A DNA stretch of 64,000 nucleotides from Schoenobius gigantellus (Eukaryota; Arthropoda; Insecta; Lepidoptera; Crambidae): the NCBI GenBank assembly GCA_963935595.1, contig OZ012559.1:16391001-16455000 (forward strand), given 5' to 3'. The notes under the pieces are model-generated. The model was not told where the DNA came from. It worked only from the letters and a program-made list of their open reading frames with translations, and did no database searches. This document shows, in pieces, positions 47,881-59,829 of the stretch (the stretch's first letter is position 1; the number at the start of each line of letters is the position of its first letter). The position numbers and the translations under genes are program-made.

Positions 47881-47960
47881 GTCAGATTATTAGCCCGCGG
47901 CAGAAAATCTGCCGGGTTGCCCAGGGTGCACCACGAGGAGGTTATCTGACATCGCACCCC
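47881..47960 (-). ncRNA. HDV-like self-cleaving ribozyme at the element 5' end
   Basis: Read on the minus strand, the first 80 nt fold into the nested double pseudoknot of hepatitis-delta-type ribozymes. P1 is GGGGTGC with GCACCCT (7 pairs, one G-U). P2 is GTCAGAT with ATCTGAC. P3 is ACC with GGT around loop TCCTCGT. The GGGCAAC segment directly follows P1. P4 has GGCAGA with TCTGCC. J4/2 is GCTAATA, carrying the C expected to be catalytic. Such ribozymes are known at the 5' ends of R1, R2 and other non-LTR elements, where they free the element from co-transcribed flank. The predicted cut is 5' of the first G, exactly at the boundary with the target-site duplication. Confidence 0.88.
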
Positions 47961-47974
47961 TTACGTCGCGACCC
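47961..47974. repeat. Target-site duplication, right copy
   Basis: ttacgtcgcgaccc, immediately next to the ribozyme end of the element. A perfect 14-bp repeat proves insertion by target-primed reverse transcription with an intact 5' end, and suggests a recent event. Confidence 0.95.
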
Positions 47975-48484
47975 TCAGCTTAGCATGGGTAACTTACTAA
48001 TAAAAGAGAGACGAACTATAAGGTAAATATAAAGTTGGTTAATACAACAATTCAATATATAAATATTCTATGCGGTTCAACTTTCAACGATCTAGATAGA
48101 AGCCGGCGAAAACTAACAAACAAAATCGAAATTTAGTTTGCCGGTTTAGTTTGAACTTCTGCTAACGCCATTAGCATGATTTACGGCAAACGCACACGAC
48201 CGACGTTTCGCAGGCCCGATAATCGGCTCGATTTTTCCTCCGACTCTGGTGACCGACTCAACGCACATGTCAGTCACTTTATCGGTGGCTATCAAAAGAA
48301 GTGCACGTCATGGATTTAATGGTTTGACAAGTGTTTGGTACATCCATCGCCGAGTAGTGTCATGCCCTTTCTTATAAAGCAAGTGCAAGCGGCCAACTGT
48401 CGTCGGTGAGTAGGCAGTGTGCGATAACGTATACATTTACGAAAGTTCGCCGATAATAGGGTCGGCCGAGTTCACATTTTTTTA

Positions 48485-48670
48485 TTGCTGATGGTGGCAG
48501 ACGAGCCAGTAGCCCACCTTATGGTAAGTGGTAACCACAGCTCATGAACATCTGCAATGCCATAGCTCAGTTTCTGCCTACCTGGAGAGAAGTGCTCTTT
48601 TTAAACCTCGTTTGAAGTTGGACATATCGCAGTGCTTAGAAAACATCGCAGCTGGGAGTTCATTCCACGT
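48485..48670 (+). repeat. LINE 3' region fragment
   Basis: ccaccttatggtaagtggta and ttcattccacgtacgtggat are typical of lepidopteran LINE 3' ends (from memory). It may sit in a larger element whose ends are acgcacacgaccga (48190) and its inverse (48790). Confidence 0.45.
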
Positions 48671-51600
48671 ACGTGGATGAAATGAACGCTAAATGTATTT
48701 TTTGTCCGACTTTTTGTAGTTCGTGTGCGTTGCAACGAAGAACTTCATATGTATGTTTTTCCACTGTCAAAAAATTGGTCACTGAGAAATCGGTCGTGTG
48801 CGTTCGCACTTATACGACATGTCTGCATGTTCCCGGTCAATTGTCGGTTATCTCGGTTCACTGGTCACGTATCTCTCTACGCTTGTCGGGCCTAATTTGA
48901 CCCGGATATGGACCGGTAATCGCGAATTGGCGATAAGTTTATCGTTAATTGTTGCGGCTGATGCTAATGTGACATCCCTAGCTTTGGATGATGAGCTGCA
49001 TTTGGAAGCAAAGATCTATGTTTATTAATGTCTATGTGTCACATTTATCTCGACATTGTTTTGTTCCAACAACGAGCAATGATTACCGGTTTCGGAAACA
49101 CACATTGACACCACACGACGTACATTGGGGTTCTTGTAGAGGTTGTAGATTTATAAATTTTACTATAGGCGACTGTAGGGGATGCGGGTCATATAATGAA
49201 TTAATGAGGTAAGCAGCCTTCAATATTCTCAACTGAGTAATATAAAAAAATGTATCAATATCATAAAACACCCAGTCAGGCCGACCAATAATAACCCGAT
49301 GGCTAATTAAATATTATTCGAATTAAATTGAACGGGAATAAACTGACAAGCTTCAGAATTTACAGACTTTAAGCTAAATAAATGTACTCATACTACACTT
49401 GTAACAAATACAAGAGGTTTGCTACGTTTGAACGAAATACCAATAGTTCAACAATTCAACACAAGTATATGTCAACCATTTCGTTTTAATGCTTTAAGGA
49501 TAATAAAATTTGTTATTTCTTATTTATACAACTATTGAACAAATTTTTCTATTTTTTACAATTAATTGTTGGCAAATGGTGGTCTTATCTCTAAAAGAGT
49601 CCACCCATGGTAGTGACTAATACACTATTACACTGGCGAGCGCTGTTCTTTTGCGCAAAGATACATAGGAAATAAATAATCGAAATTTTATCTAGATAAT
49701 TTCACATATTTATGCATATATAAAAAAACAAACCTACACATATTATAATACAAATAAATATATATGTACGTACATATAAAAATATAATACATATTTACCT
49801 CATATGTATTACTAATAAATATACATATGAGTCAATACTATGCAGTCCTGATGAATATATTGAAGAGAAATTGAAAAAGAAGATTCTGTAGAATATAAAA
49901 ATTTATATGGAAGTTAAGGATACGTAATATTTTTAAGAATTGTATCCAATTCCAAATTAACACATTATCTTGTCTTCAACGCTGATTAACTCCTGAATGT
50001 TTATCGATGTCCATAATATCTGTCACGCACCTAATTTACGAGTTACGCACCGTCCAATGAATGCATATAGACCATTCATTGCCCTATATAAAACACCGAA
50101 CGAGCAATATTACGAGTGATAAAACAAGCAATCGTAACGGCAAAACGTAAAACAACTAATCACTAACCGTGGAAACGAGACTCGCTGCTAACATTTGATC
50201 TATGTTCGACCGTCTAGAGCAGCTCATTGTTTCTCTGCATCACCCGAAGGTTGACTGGCAGAAAATGCCTCAGGCATTAAATCCGCCTCTGTACAACAGT
50301 TTTGTACATAAAGAATTTAATAAATAAATATATAAATATACTCAACCTGCAACCCGCCGAGCCTTGTGATTGGCCCCTTAAAGCATTTACCCTAAGGGTA
50401 AAATAATGCTTTAAGGACGATAAATGCTCTAAGGATGCTCTAAGGATTGGCCTATCTTGAGTTACAAAATTGTAAACCATTAGCGAACTACGAGCCACAT
50501 TTTGCAGGTCTTCGTTATAGCGACATACCCACAGACCATCTCTGCAAGAATTGGCGTAGTTAAGGGAAGGAGGGGGCTTGAGGTCCTAACATCCCCCATT
50601 GAAAAATTAACGTACACTAGATGGAAGGAATGAATTTTTTCTCCAAGTAAAACTAAGTAAAAGATAAAAAAAGCAGAAAAACGGTATACCGACTGTAAGA
50701 ATTGAACGATTTGAAGGAATTGATTTCAAAGACAACAAGGTTTAATTTGTTTAATGTTATTTTATTTCAATACCTACCAATTTAACGAGAAATTGCAAGG
50801 AACTTAACAATAATTGAAATGTGCTTTGTCAAATTGTCTGTTGCCGAACTAGGTACCTTCACTAATCGAGTTTTACTATTTCTTTCTCTTTACTATTTCT
50901 AACGGAAAAAGCCCCCTTCCTGGCACGGAGGGAAAGAGGAGCTTCTGTATTAATCAGTATACACTAGACAAATTGAAGTCTCTGGGCACCCCCCATCAAA
51001 AAGTTATACCTACGCCAATGTCTGCAAATAATCACAAAGTTTGTGTAAGGGTCATCTCGATATTATACATCCAACATTGTTTTACCGTTTCATATGATTT
51101 CTTATTCAACACTATCTGACATCCAACAGACGTTCTGTCCTGTCTTAGCTATGAATATTTAATTCGAACTGGAATAACTTGAAACTGTTTCTGCGACCTA
51201 CGTTGTTACGTCTAATTGGTAGCCATTTCGGAGAACCAACATTCAAATGAAAATACAAAATTGACTCCCTTAGTGTTTCTGTATAACCATATATTGATGA
51301 AAATGTTTTATTTTTTAGTACATTTTTGTAATGTTTCGTGAACCAGGTGAGGTGTCAGTTGAAGATATGCAATAATCGACCCCCGTGACAGAGTACATTT
51401 TGTGAAAAATCACTATCATATTCAGTGTAATCTTCATCACTAGATTCAGCTTTCACATTATAGCTATTAAATCATGTTAAAACACCATCATAAAGGGAAA
51501 TTGATGAGTAAAATCTTTGGCATTCATTGCGACTGAATGCACAATGCTCAGTGCATGAAATTAAGGTTAATTAAAGCAATTTACCCAGCAGTCGCGTGGG

Positions 51601-51967
51601 CTAAAGTGATTTCAGCCTAACAACACTGGCAATAAAATGACAGTTACCTACAATTGAATATCAACAAAAATTACTTTGAGCTTTATTTAAACTGTTACCC
51701 ATAAGCGCATTACAGTAATTGATCAATTGCTTTTGAAATTGTTATTATGGTTACTTTCGTGCTTCGTTTTTTTTTATCTAAAAAGCTTTTACGGTATCAC
51801 ATTATGTGAACGGGACATTTGCGAAAGGGATATTGTGTGAAAGAGCCATATTGCTACCTGTAGACTTTTTGCGAAGTAGACATTCTGCGACTAAGCTGTT
51901 GAAGGAGCCACGTCAAGGTATTGATCGAAGCTCCATATTAAGTACTAAGTTGATTTTGTAGGCCAAA
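48671..51967. other. Long non-coding stretch
   Basis: Very AT-rich at 49650-49820. Weak inverted similarity (attggcgtag at 50550 and 51020) may mark an old TIR element. No exon recognised. Confidence 0.5.
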
Positions 51968-52235
51968 TCTATACTTACTAATATTATAAAGCTGAAGAGT
52001 TTGTTTGTTTGTTTGTTTGGTTGAACGCGCTAATCTCAGGAACTACTGATTCAAATTGAAACATTATTTTTGTGTTGGACAGTCCATTTATCGAGGAAGG
52101 CTATAACATCATGCTGCAACTAATAGGAACTAACTAGGACTAATAGGAATGAAAAATGTTGCAAAAACGAAAAAAAAACAACATGCATTTTGTTTTTTTT
52201 TACATTCACGTGAACGAAGTCGCGGGTACAGCTAG
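51968..52235 (+). mobile_element. Helitron-like non-autonomous element
   Basis: Starts TCTATACTTACTAATATTAT between A and T, has a (gttt)n run, the gcgctaatctcaggaactac core, and ends cgaagtcgcgggtacagCTAG|T. Confidence 0.75.
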
Positions 52236-53454
52236 TATTAAAATACATTTGTAACACATTTAGTGTAGGTACAAAACCTACATTAATATAAAAGTTTTTA
52301 CTGATAGAAATAAGAGTGCTTACTTTGATTCATTTCTTAATGTGGCTCGTCAATTTTTTACGTACATAGTCATCCTCTTTGTTACCGTCTCGGCCTCTGA
52401 TGAACCTAAACTCATGTGAAATTTTTAAACTCTTGCAATTGCATGATTCATAATGGTACTTATGATCATCCAATGTAGTTATACAATAAAGTCCGTTACT
52501 TAACGTAAAAATTTACCTGTTTGTAGCTGAGGACCCCGAATTTGGCTGTGTTTTTCAATAGTTAATGCTATTAATGAGGAAAATCTTCGTAAGCACAACG
52601 ACACAATGTGTAACATAAAGGATAAGGAAACTGTTTATCCTAGAAAATTTAAAGGATGTATCGATGACAAAGAAATTGTGGCGGAATACTTTAATTGTGT
52701 GACTGTAAGAATACAAAACGAACACGAAAAAAGAGGAGATATCAACATAGATAGACGAACATAGGTATATAAAGACTGAACAGAATGACGCAAGGAAAGC
52801 TAATACGACTATGCGAGGGGCTAGAGGAAAATTGATGAAAATAATGAACATATATTTTGTACATAATATTTTCATCCAAAAAGAAGGAAGGAAAGAAAAT
52901 AAATTGCACCAAAAATTGAAAGCAAGGACGTTTGATTCTTTATATTTAGCCTAACCTGATATTCATTATATTCATATGGACCTAACTAGAAAAGTCGAAG
53001 AAAAGTGCAAAATAACTGCGGATGTGTTTTGGTGACACTTCCCTGGCTCTTAGTACAATTTGTTGCTTGATATCATAGCGCCGTGGAGCTGGCAGCAGGC
53101 CACGTTGCAAATCTAAACGGCACACTACATATCTCTGACTGTGCATTGTGTTTCTCTTCTTTCCACAAACAAACGGCAAATAGCTGTATGCAATATTTTT
53201 GGCTTGGAATTTAAACGTGACAAACAATATACAAGGATAAAGAAGGGGACGATACAATAACTTTTAAATTACTTTCAAAATCTGCATTCATAAACATTTT
53301 TGTAATGTCTAGGTAAATTGATGGATTGACAATTTTATTTTTTATTCGTTGTCGTATTTTTATCTGGCACCATGAATAAATAATATATATTACTACGATT
53401 ATTTTTATCCAGAGCATAAGCAAACATACTACAAGGCAATAGTAGCCTGAGGAG
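52236..53454. other. Non-coding stretch
   Basis: The minus-strand frame at 52555-52875 (106 codons) is hydrophobic and low complexity, from AT-rich sequence; no domain. Confidence 0.5.
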
Positions 53455-53705
53455 CTTTGGTGGCGTATTGGCGCATGCGCTCAGCAAACGATTGCTAGAG
53501 TTAAGCAACGTTGGCTTTGGTCAGTCCTAGGATGGGTGACCAAAATACGAAACATCTCGAACTCCTCCGTGCTTCGGAAGGCACATTAAACAGTGGGTCC
53601 TGCGCCTGATCTCGCCCTGGTCGTGTCGGTTAACCGTCCCATCGGACTAGGCGAGTGAAGAAACAGAGAGTACACTTGCGTTTGCGCGCAGTCATTTGTG
53701 CACTA
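53455..53705 (+). mobile_element. 5S rRNA-derived SINE
   Basis: Bases 53497-53541 read gagttaagcaacgttggctt then ggtcagtcctaggatgggtgacc (broken here to two pieces), clearly the internal-promoter half of 5S rRNA. Downstream body has ctccgtgcttcggaaggcac and tcgccctggtcgtgtcgg and a tail cgcgcagtcatttgtgcact. The tail recurs at 21765-21860. It is a SINE with a pol III type 1 promoter, not a 5S gene, since only about half of 5S is recognisable. Confidence 0.7.
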
Positions 53706-56464
53706 TAATAAAAAAACGATTACAAATACGAATATATTTGGAGTTACACTTAAAAGATAACTCCATTTACCTTTTAAGTAGGTCAAATCTTAATACTTTA
53801 AAACAATATAATGAAATAGTGCAAATAGGTATCCCAGGTAGGTATCTATTTAATGAAAGCAGCACAAAAATTATAAAATAATATTAGGGGTTAAAGTATG
53901 AGATTGCCGTTTTGTATGAAGATTTTTAAGAACATTGCTTATTTCATACTAACGTTTTAAAGTTATCGTCAATAATGTACAACATTCTGACGAAAAAAAT
54001 AGGGGGTTATTTTTGAGATTCTTTGTAATATATTATTTAACTAATTCTGAGATTAAATTGTAACCAAAACGTGCACTGTAGGGTCAAAAAGTAATAAAAA
54101 AATATTTTTTTATAGCTCTTAAATTAGAAAAGGTATAAAGTTATATAAACAAACGAAAAAAACGGAAATTTTATACTATAACCCCTATTACTTACGAAAA
54201 GAAACTAATAACAAGAAAATAAAACAAAAACCTATCTATGGACTTAAACAGTTGGCCTTTTATACAATATTCATAGAAAATATAAGTTCGCGTGATTTCG
54301 CCAAATAGCGCTAGGCGGCCGGAGTCATATCACCCCCATGTGAATATTTAAATTCCGCCTACAGCTTTCTGGGGAGCAGAAATTGAAAAGAATCTTCATA
54401 TGAACTGGAGCACAACCGGAACATGAATTTCTGAGTATCAATATGAGAACTGGGTAAAAATACGCAAAATGCAGATATTGTCCAAATTTCGCAGTTAAAT
54501 ATAAGAACTGAGGATAAGTGCGCAAAATGCAGACTTACAGCTAGTACAATTTACATCCTGAATCAAAGAAATACGTATCTAGAGCATTTATAAAACATAA
54601 AACAAAGAACAACTTAAGTCAATATAATTAGATAGGTATTATACTTAGTACTTATTTTTATTACTCGCATAAAACACAAAAGTAAACAATTTCGCATGTT
54701 CTCTGAAAATACTCGACCTTGCTCCTCAATCCAAGGAGAGCAAGCTTTGAAACAGCTTATTGAATTATAAAAAGTAGTGTATATATATCCAAAGCAAATA
54801 TTGTTACGATAGTACACAGCCGCCACAGATGTCGCGACTGGGACTCCCGCAAGGGACTGTTTGCACACCCGTATGGGATGGCGATGTTAACACTTGAGAA
54901 GTATTGCTTTTTGGGAATTGACTCGACCGCGTAAACACCGTAAGTACGAGTAAGACCGAGAGACATCTATAAGCAAAATTAAATAAGTGTCGTTTCTTTT
55001 TCTGAACAATCATACCAGCAGCCCTAATACGACTTTTTCATCGACTGCGACAATGCAAATTAGCAAAGGCTTACATAATTATGTATGAAATTCCGGTTTT
55101 TTGCAGTGATTTCAGTATAGTCGAGTGTTGTACTAATTTTCGGAGCCTAATTTTGGATTTACGAGTGAGCAAATTAATTTCGATTTCATTCGAAAAATAG
55201 CAATATATTTATTATTTCATATTTTAAATATCAGCTGCCTATATTTACATTACTTATTAAAAGTAGGTAATTAGCTTTTAAGTTTTTTTGTGTCATACGA
55301 AAAATTTAATATCTTTACTCAATTAGATCTTACAAGTTATTTTATGAAATAAAATAAAAAACTATAATATAGTCAACCAAAGACATCATACATGAACCTT
55401 AAAAACATAATTTATGATAAAGTAAATAATTAATTGAAAATTCAAGAGACATTTTTGATATGGAGGTTTCATGTCAAGAATTTTGATTAGTTTATGTAGG
55501 TATCTCAATCTCAAGTCTGTATGACTAAATATACCTGCGCCACTAGAATAAAAACTATCTAAATAAAAAAACTCCAATAGCTAATAACGCAAATGTGTTT
55601 AATAAAATAGTAATTGCAACTGTTGCAATAAACTTCTTGTAATTACAATGTATCCAGATAATTACAAAAAGAAAACAAACACCATCTCGTCACGTACTAC
55701 ATGACATCTGAAGTGAACATCTGATTATATTAGTCCAAAACGAAATTGACAATTATGTTCAGGCAATATAATTGGTGGCAATTGATCGAGAATAATCAAG
55801 ATAAATGGCGATAAACATTATGGGAAGTTTGGGGCTAATTCTATTAGCCTGTTAAACATTCAGTACACCTGCGTGTACACCACTAGCGTTGCCATTCGTC
55901 CGGATAAAGCCGGGCGCTTTTGTTAGACTTTTTATACTATCGTTCAATCAATCAATTCAGTCATTAGCGAACGAGCGAGCGAGACGAGATTGGCTGACTC
56001 GCTCGCAACTGTGTTCATTAATTATTGTCAATAATCTCTTTTTTTAGCCTCCGGTTTTGGTATTCAAAAGTCTGGCTTTTAAATATGTGATTGATATTTT
56101 TTTTTAAATTCTTAATGTCCGGGTTTGGGACCCAAAAGTCTTGACGGGTAAGTCCGGCTTTTTGATTTTTAGAGATAGCAACGCTACGGCTGCGTGCGTA
56201 CTCAGTAGCTTAATTTATACTCGTAGTCGATTAACTCGAACCATTCAAACGAGCCCATCACCGCGCCTCGACAGGCGACTTATTGTTAAGATTTTTCTGG
56301 CTCATTGTGGAAAATTACCGCAATTTACGCCGGCCCTTTACTTTGGCGGAATCCGTGGAATGAACTCCACGCATATTGCGCAGTGGAGGCGGGATTCCAT
56401 CGAGACGACACTGTCATTATTTTCCCATGATACAACCGCACTGGGTATTTCACTGTCTTATTTA
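53706..56464. other. Non-coding stretch with weak repeat signals
   Basis: An imperfect direct repeat (gagaactgggtaaaaatacg and its relative) lies at about 54440-54532. A possible TIR element at about 55883-56193 (tagcgttgcca and inverse tagcaacgcta) is poorly supported. Confidence 0.45.
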
Positions 56465-56638
56465 TAAAGGCCCCTGTAGACGATCAAACATGTCTGTCAA
56501 ATTTACGTGTTTGACAAACATGTTTCACAAACTAACTAGGTACGTGTTTGATATATTTGAAAAGTATCTGGATTGACGTCGTGTTTGATGAAAACGTGAA
56601 GTTTGTCAAGCAAGTTTGATCGTTTACAGGGCTCTTTA
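56465..56638 (-). mobile_element. MITE with cagggctctt-type termini, copy 2
   Basis: Terminal inverted repeats taaaggcccctgtagacgat and atcgtttacagggctcttta; interior matches 9378-9569 on the opposite strand. Non-coding; superfamily not assigned. Confidence 0.65.
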
Positions 56639-56722
56639 GATGTGTGTATTGTAACGTTCATTTTTGACAGACATGTTTATGATAACATTATTCAATGTAA
56701 TTTATTGATTAGTTATATGAAA

Positions 56723-56937
56723 CTAGCTGACCCGGCGTACTTTGTATCGCCGTGTTTTTTAAACTAAATTACTGAAATGTTTGTTTAAATTATTGTAATT
56801 TTTATATTACACAAACCTTGTTCTAACAATAACGAATACATAAAGGAATCATCAACCAAGAATCATCCAATTTGGTGCAGTCGTTCGAAAGTTATGGGCG
56901 TACATACATTTCGAAGATCCATTTTTATTTATATAGA
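56723..56937 (-). mobile_element. Helitron-like non-autonomous element
   Basis: Minus-strand start TCTATATAAATAAAAATGGA, end GCCGGGTCAGCTAG. Flanked by A and T as expected for Helitron insertion. Confidence 0.65.
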
Positions 56938-57649
56938 TATGTGCATGTTTACTTAGTAATGGGAAACTTTCAAAATCGAAAGTTTGTGATTAAGTTTTGA
57001 ATAAGATTTGCATTTAGCATTGATATTTAGTCGTTGAAATTAATGGCAATTTGAGAGATTTATCTCTTTACTAAATGACTAAATGTATTGTTATAGGCCG
57101 CTAGGAATTCAGTTTATCACGAGTTCGGTTATTATACCACCAGCTAATATAATAATAGAGATAGCATGTTATGTGTACAGTATTTGTAAAAGGCTTTGGT
57201 AAGTGACCGAGGTATCAATGTGGCGCCCAAACTACTGGAGTTAGGAACATGAAATTCACAGTGGTTCATTCACTAAGGAAGAATTATTCAACATTCCCAC
57301 AGGAAGCTTAAATCCCCATCCAAAAAAATAAAGCGAAACAGCTAGCTACAGCTAGTCATTTATATGTTTAAAGCAGTTGTGATTAACTTAATCGTGCTCC
57401 ACCTATATCGTGACGCATTAATAAACGAAATAATTTTAATATCACACGTATTCAGCCTACAACTTAGCGCTTAAATTGAAATATGGCATTGTTAATGCGT
57501 TATGCGTTAACAACTTTTGTAGGAAACTGCGCAGATGGGGTCACTGTTTAGGTACGTGCAATAATAGCACATAAAACACTGGCGTTAATAATAATATTAA
57601 CGCAGGTGGAGCACGAGCATAAGGTGAACATATAAAAAAAATCTCAAGA

Positions 57650-57850
57650 AATAAAAACCGACACCAAAAACTCCTAAAAAGTCAAAAGTAATATAAGAAT
57701 ACAAATAACATCACCTTTTTATATTGAAGCAATGATTTTCTGTAAAGACTCAAAAAATCTTAGAACTAACTAATGTAGTTAAGTAGTTAAATTTGTCGCC
57801 AACTTCAAAATAAAATGTAATGTTCTTTGTATTCTTATATTATCTTTGTG
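57650..57850. mobile_element. Diverged relative of the 32031-32214 palindromic element
   Basis: Contains taatataagaatacaaataacat on the left (interrupted) and atgttctttgtattcttat inverted on the right, plus the shared accgac and attgaag text. No coding. Confidence 0.5.
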
Positions 57851-57999
57851 ATAGAATACAACTAAGGATCGAAACTTACCTATTTTATTTGAAAAAGTAA
57901 CCTCTAACTCTTAAAAGTCAAAGATCCTTTCATCATCAGCTCAGTATGGTAGAAGAATCTTTGATATGATAACTACCAGACGCAAATTCCTGAATAGCT

Positions 58000-58190
58000 T
58001 CAGAAAAAAACATGAAACACGTTAGTCGTGTCTATGAAATTTAAGGGTTTCCCTCGATTGTCGTGGAAGCCCATCACCAAATCCTGACTTGTTGACAATG
58101 GGACCACCTCACCTCTTCCGAGTTCAAAATCGCGTAACAAACATACAAAAAAAAACATTCAGTCCAATTGTGAACCCTTTTGCGATGTCG
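58000..58190 (-). repeat. gaccgacttc-family repeat, partial reverse copy
   Basis: Contains catgaaacacgtt, aatttaagggtttccctcga and aaaatcgcgtaacaaacata, as in the copies at 10665 and 32580. The terminal part is decayed. Confidence 0.45.
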
Positions 58191-59215
58191 GTTCATCACT
58201 CAAGTTTTAATGATATGTTCCTCAAAGTCGTGTGTCCATGCAGAGAACGTTATTACGGCCAGATTAAACGGCATGAGATCATTTCACGAGCAATTGCGAA
58301 CGAAAATCATAACTTTATTAGGTAATTGTCCTCTACACGTTACCGTCATATGACCGGATTACCACAAAATTTCTTTTTTTTAAACATTAATTTATTCAGA
58401 TATGCCATTTTTGCCTGACTACAAAATATAGTCCATATTTTAATAAATCTTAACATCATATTTAAATAAATCTTAACATCATTATAACATCACCAGCATT
58501 ACGGGATTTATAGAATTTTTTACGGTAGTTGTCACTTTCTATCAGAACTTGCCAGAGAAATATCCCTCAATAACCAGAGCTAATTCCCAGAGCGAGTCTT
58601 ATGAGCCTATGTAACTTAAAGCATCACACAAATCAACATATACGTGGATGTGGCCCAATATCTAAAATACCTTGAAAGGTTCAGTGGTTACTTTTGCAGT
58701 GTTCCGTTCTTAAGTTGAATATCAATTTGAAATCTGCATCACTGTGGTGCCGAAGCTCACAGCAATTGTTGTCCGTCCACTACTAACAGTAGACCACTCG
58801 ATTACTCACCTGTCCAATCGAATTAACAAGCAATTTGCCACTAAACTGTCGTTTCATTGCTGGATCACTCGACTCTACCCCGCACTGCGCTTTGTAGCGC
58901 TGAATTTATGTCTTCCGACTGTTCATTGTGAAAGTCCGAAATAGTTCCTCTATTATTTCGACGATAAGCTGCAAACACTTTACCTGTTGATTTATCGTTT
59001 CGATTATAGCACAAAGGGTTGATAGATACTCCCAATCAACGTACTATAATGATAAATATTTATTTAGGTATTTCATCGGAACCTGAATCGCGAATAGATA
59101 AATTACAAATGCTGGCTACCTAAGTAACTGGAAAATATAAAAAATCTGTGTTGTAAGAATAGTCTACAAGAGATCTAGCTGTATACTGGTACTACCAAAA
59201 CTAACGATACTACGA

Positions 59216-59819
59216 ACTCGACGCAGAATGCCCTAATTCATCAACGCGTTATGTCCTAAACGCGAAACGTCCTAAACGCAAAATGTCTTAAGGCGCTACT
59301 TTCCCGTTTTATACAATTTCGATTAACTGTACCGCCACGAATATAAAACATGCAGTTCTCAAATTCATATATGATATTGTTGAACATTTTATCTAAACAT
59401 TCTAAAAGACAGAAACATGATGATCCAAAGATTACTCTGTTCAATATTTTAAAACAGCTGTGAATCAGAAATAAAATAATAAATGGCATAAAAGTGTTAC
59501 CAATACATGTGCTTTTTTATTGTCTAGAAAATTGCAAAAATACATTTTTTATTTTGTACTCCAGTTTTCCAAAAATCGAATAAAACATGTAAAAAGTAAC
59601 GTTTGCGTTCGGTCACGGGCGCGTAAGCGACATTAGAAGCTATACGATTATCAACTATATTACCTCGCAATAAAGGAATCGCCGTGCACCCGTAGATTTC
59701 CAGAAAAACCTCGCCTTAAACGTAAAATGTCCTGAACTTATTTTGCGTTTAAGACATTTTAAGAGTATGTCATTATGCGTTTAGGACATTTATTGCTTTT
59801 AGGACATTTTGCGTCGAGT
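59216..59819. mobile_element. Mutator-like terminal-inverted-repeat element with iterated motif
   Basis: The terminal repeats are ACTCGACGCAGAATGCCCTA on the left and its imperfect inverse ending ACATTTTGCGTCGAGT on the right. A 9-bp direct repeat, cgatactac, flanks it at 59205-59213 and 59821-59829. Both subterminal regions iterate a motif like GTCCTAAACGC (several copies each side, inverted between sides). The 9-bp duplication points to a Mutator-type transposon. There is no transposase ORF, so it is non-autonomous. Confidence 0.65.
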
Positions 59820-59829
59820 CCGATACTAC

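Larger units (their letters stand above)
44811..47960 (-). mobile_element. ORF1-only non-LTR retrotransposon with 5' HDV-like ribozyme
   Basis: A complete-looking 3150-bp element on the minus strand. Its 3' end is a run of 16 T on the + strand (poly-A, 44811-44826), then about 160 bp of 3' UTR, an R1-like ORF1 in two overlapping frames, and a structured 5' leader ending in an 80-nt ribozyme fold. Both ends abut a perfect 14-bp direct repeat (ttacgtcgcgaccc). There is no ORF2: apurinic endonuclease and reverse transcriptase motifs are absent, and ORF1 runs almost directly into the 3' UTR. This recalls HeT-A of Drosophila and HAL1 of mammals, which are ORF1-only and rely on another element's RT. 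It could instead be an internal-deletion product of an autonomous R1-clade element. Its GC content is far above that of the surroundings. Confidence 0.9.

Noticed and set aside
53497..53541. A 5S rRNA gene
   Set aside because: Only the internal-promoter half is similar to 5S and it is fused to a SINE body.
55883..56193. hAT-like element with tagcgttgcc ends
   Set aside because: Only about ten terminal bases match and no 8-bp duplication was found.
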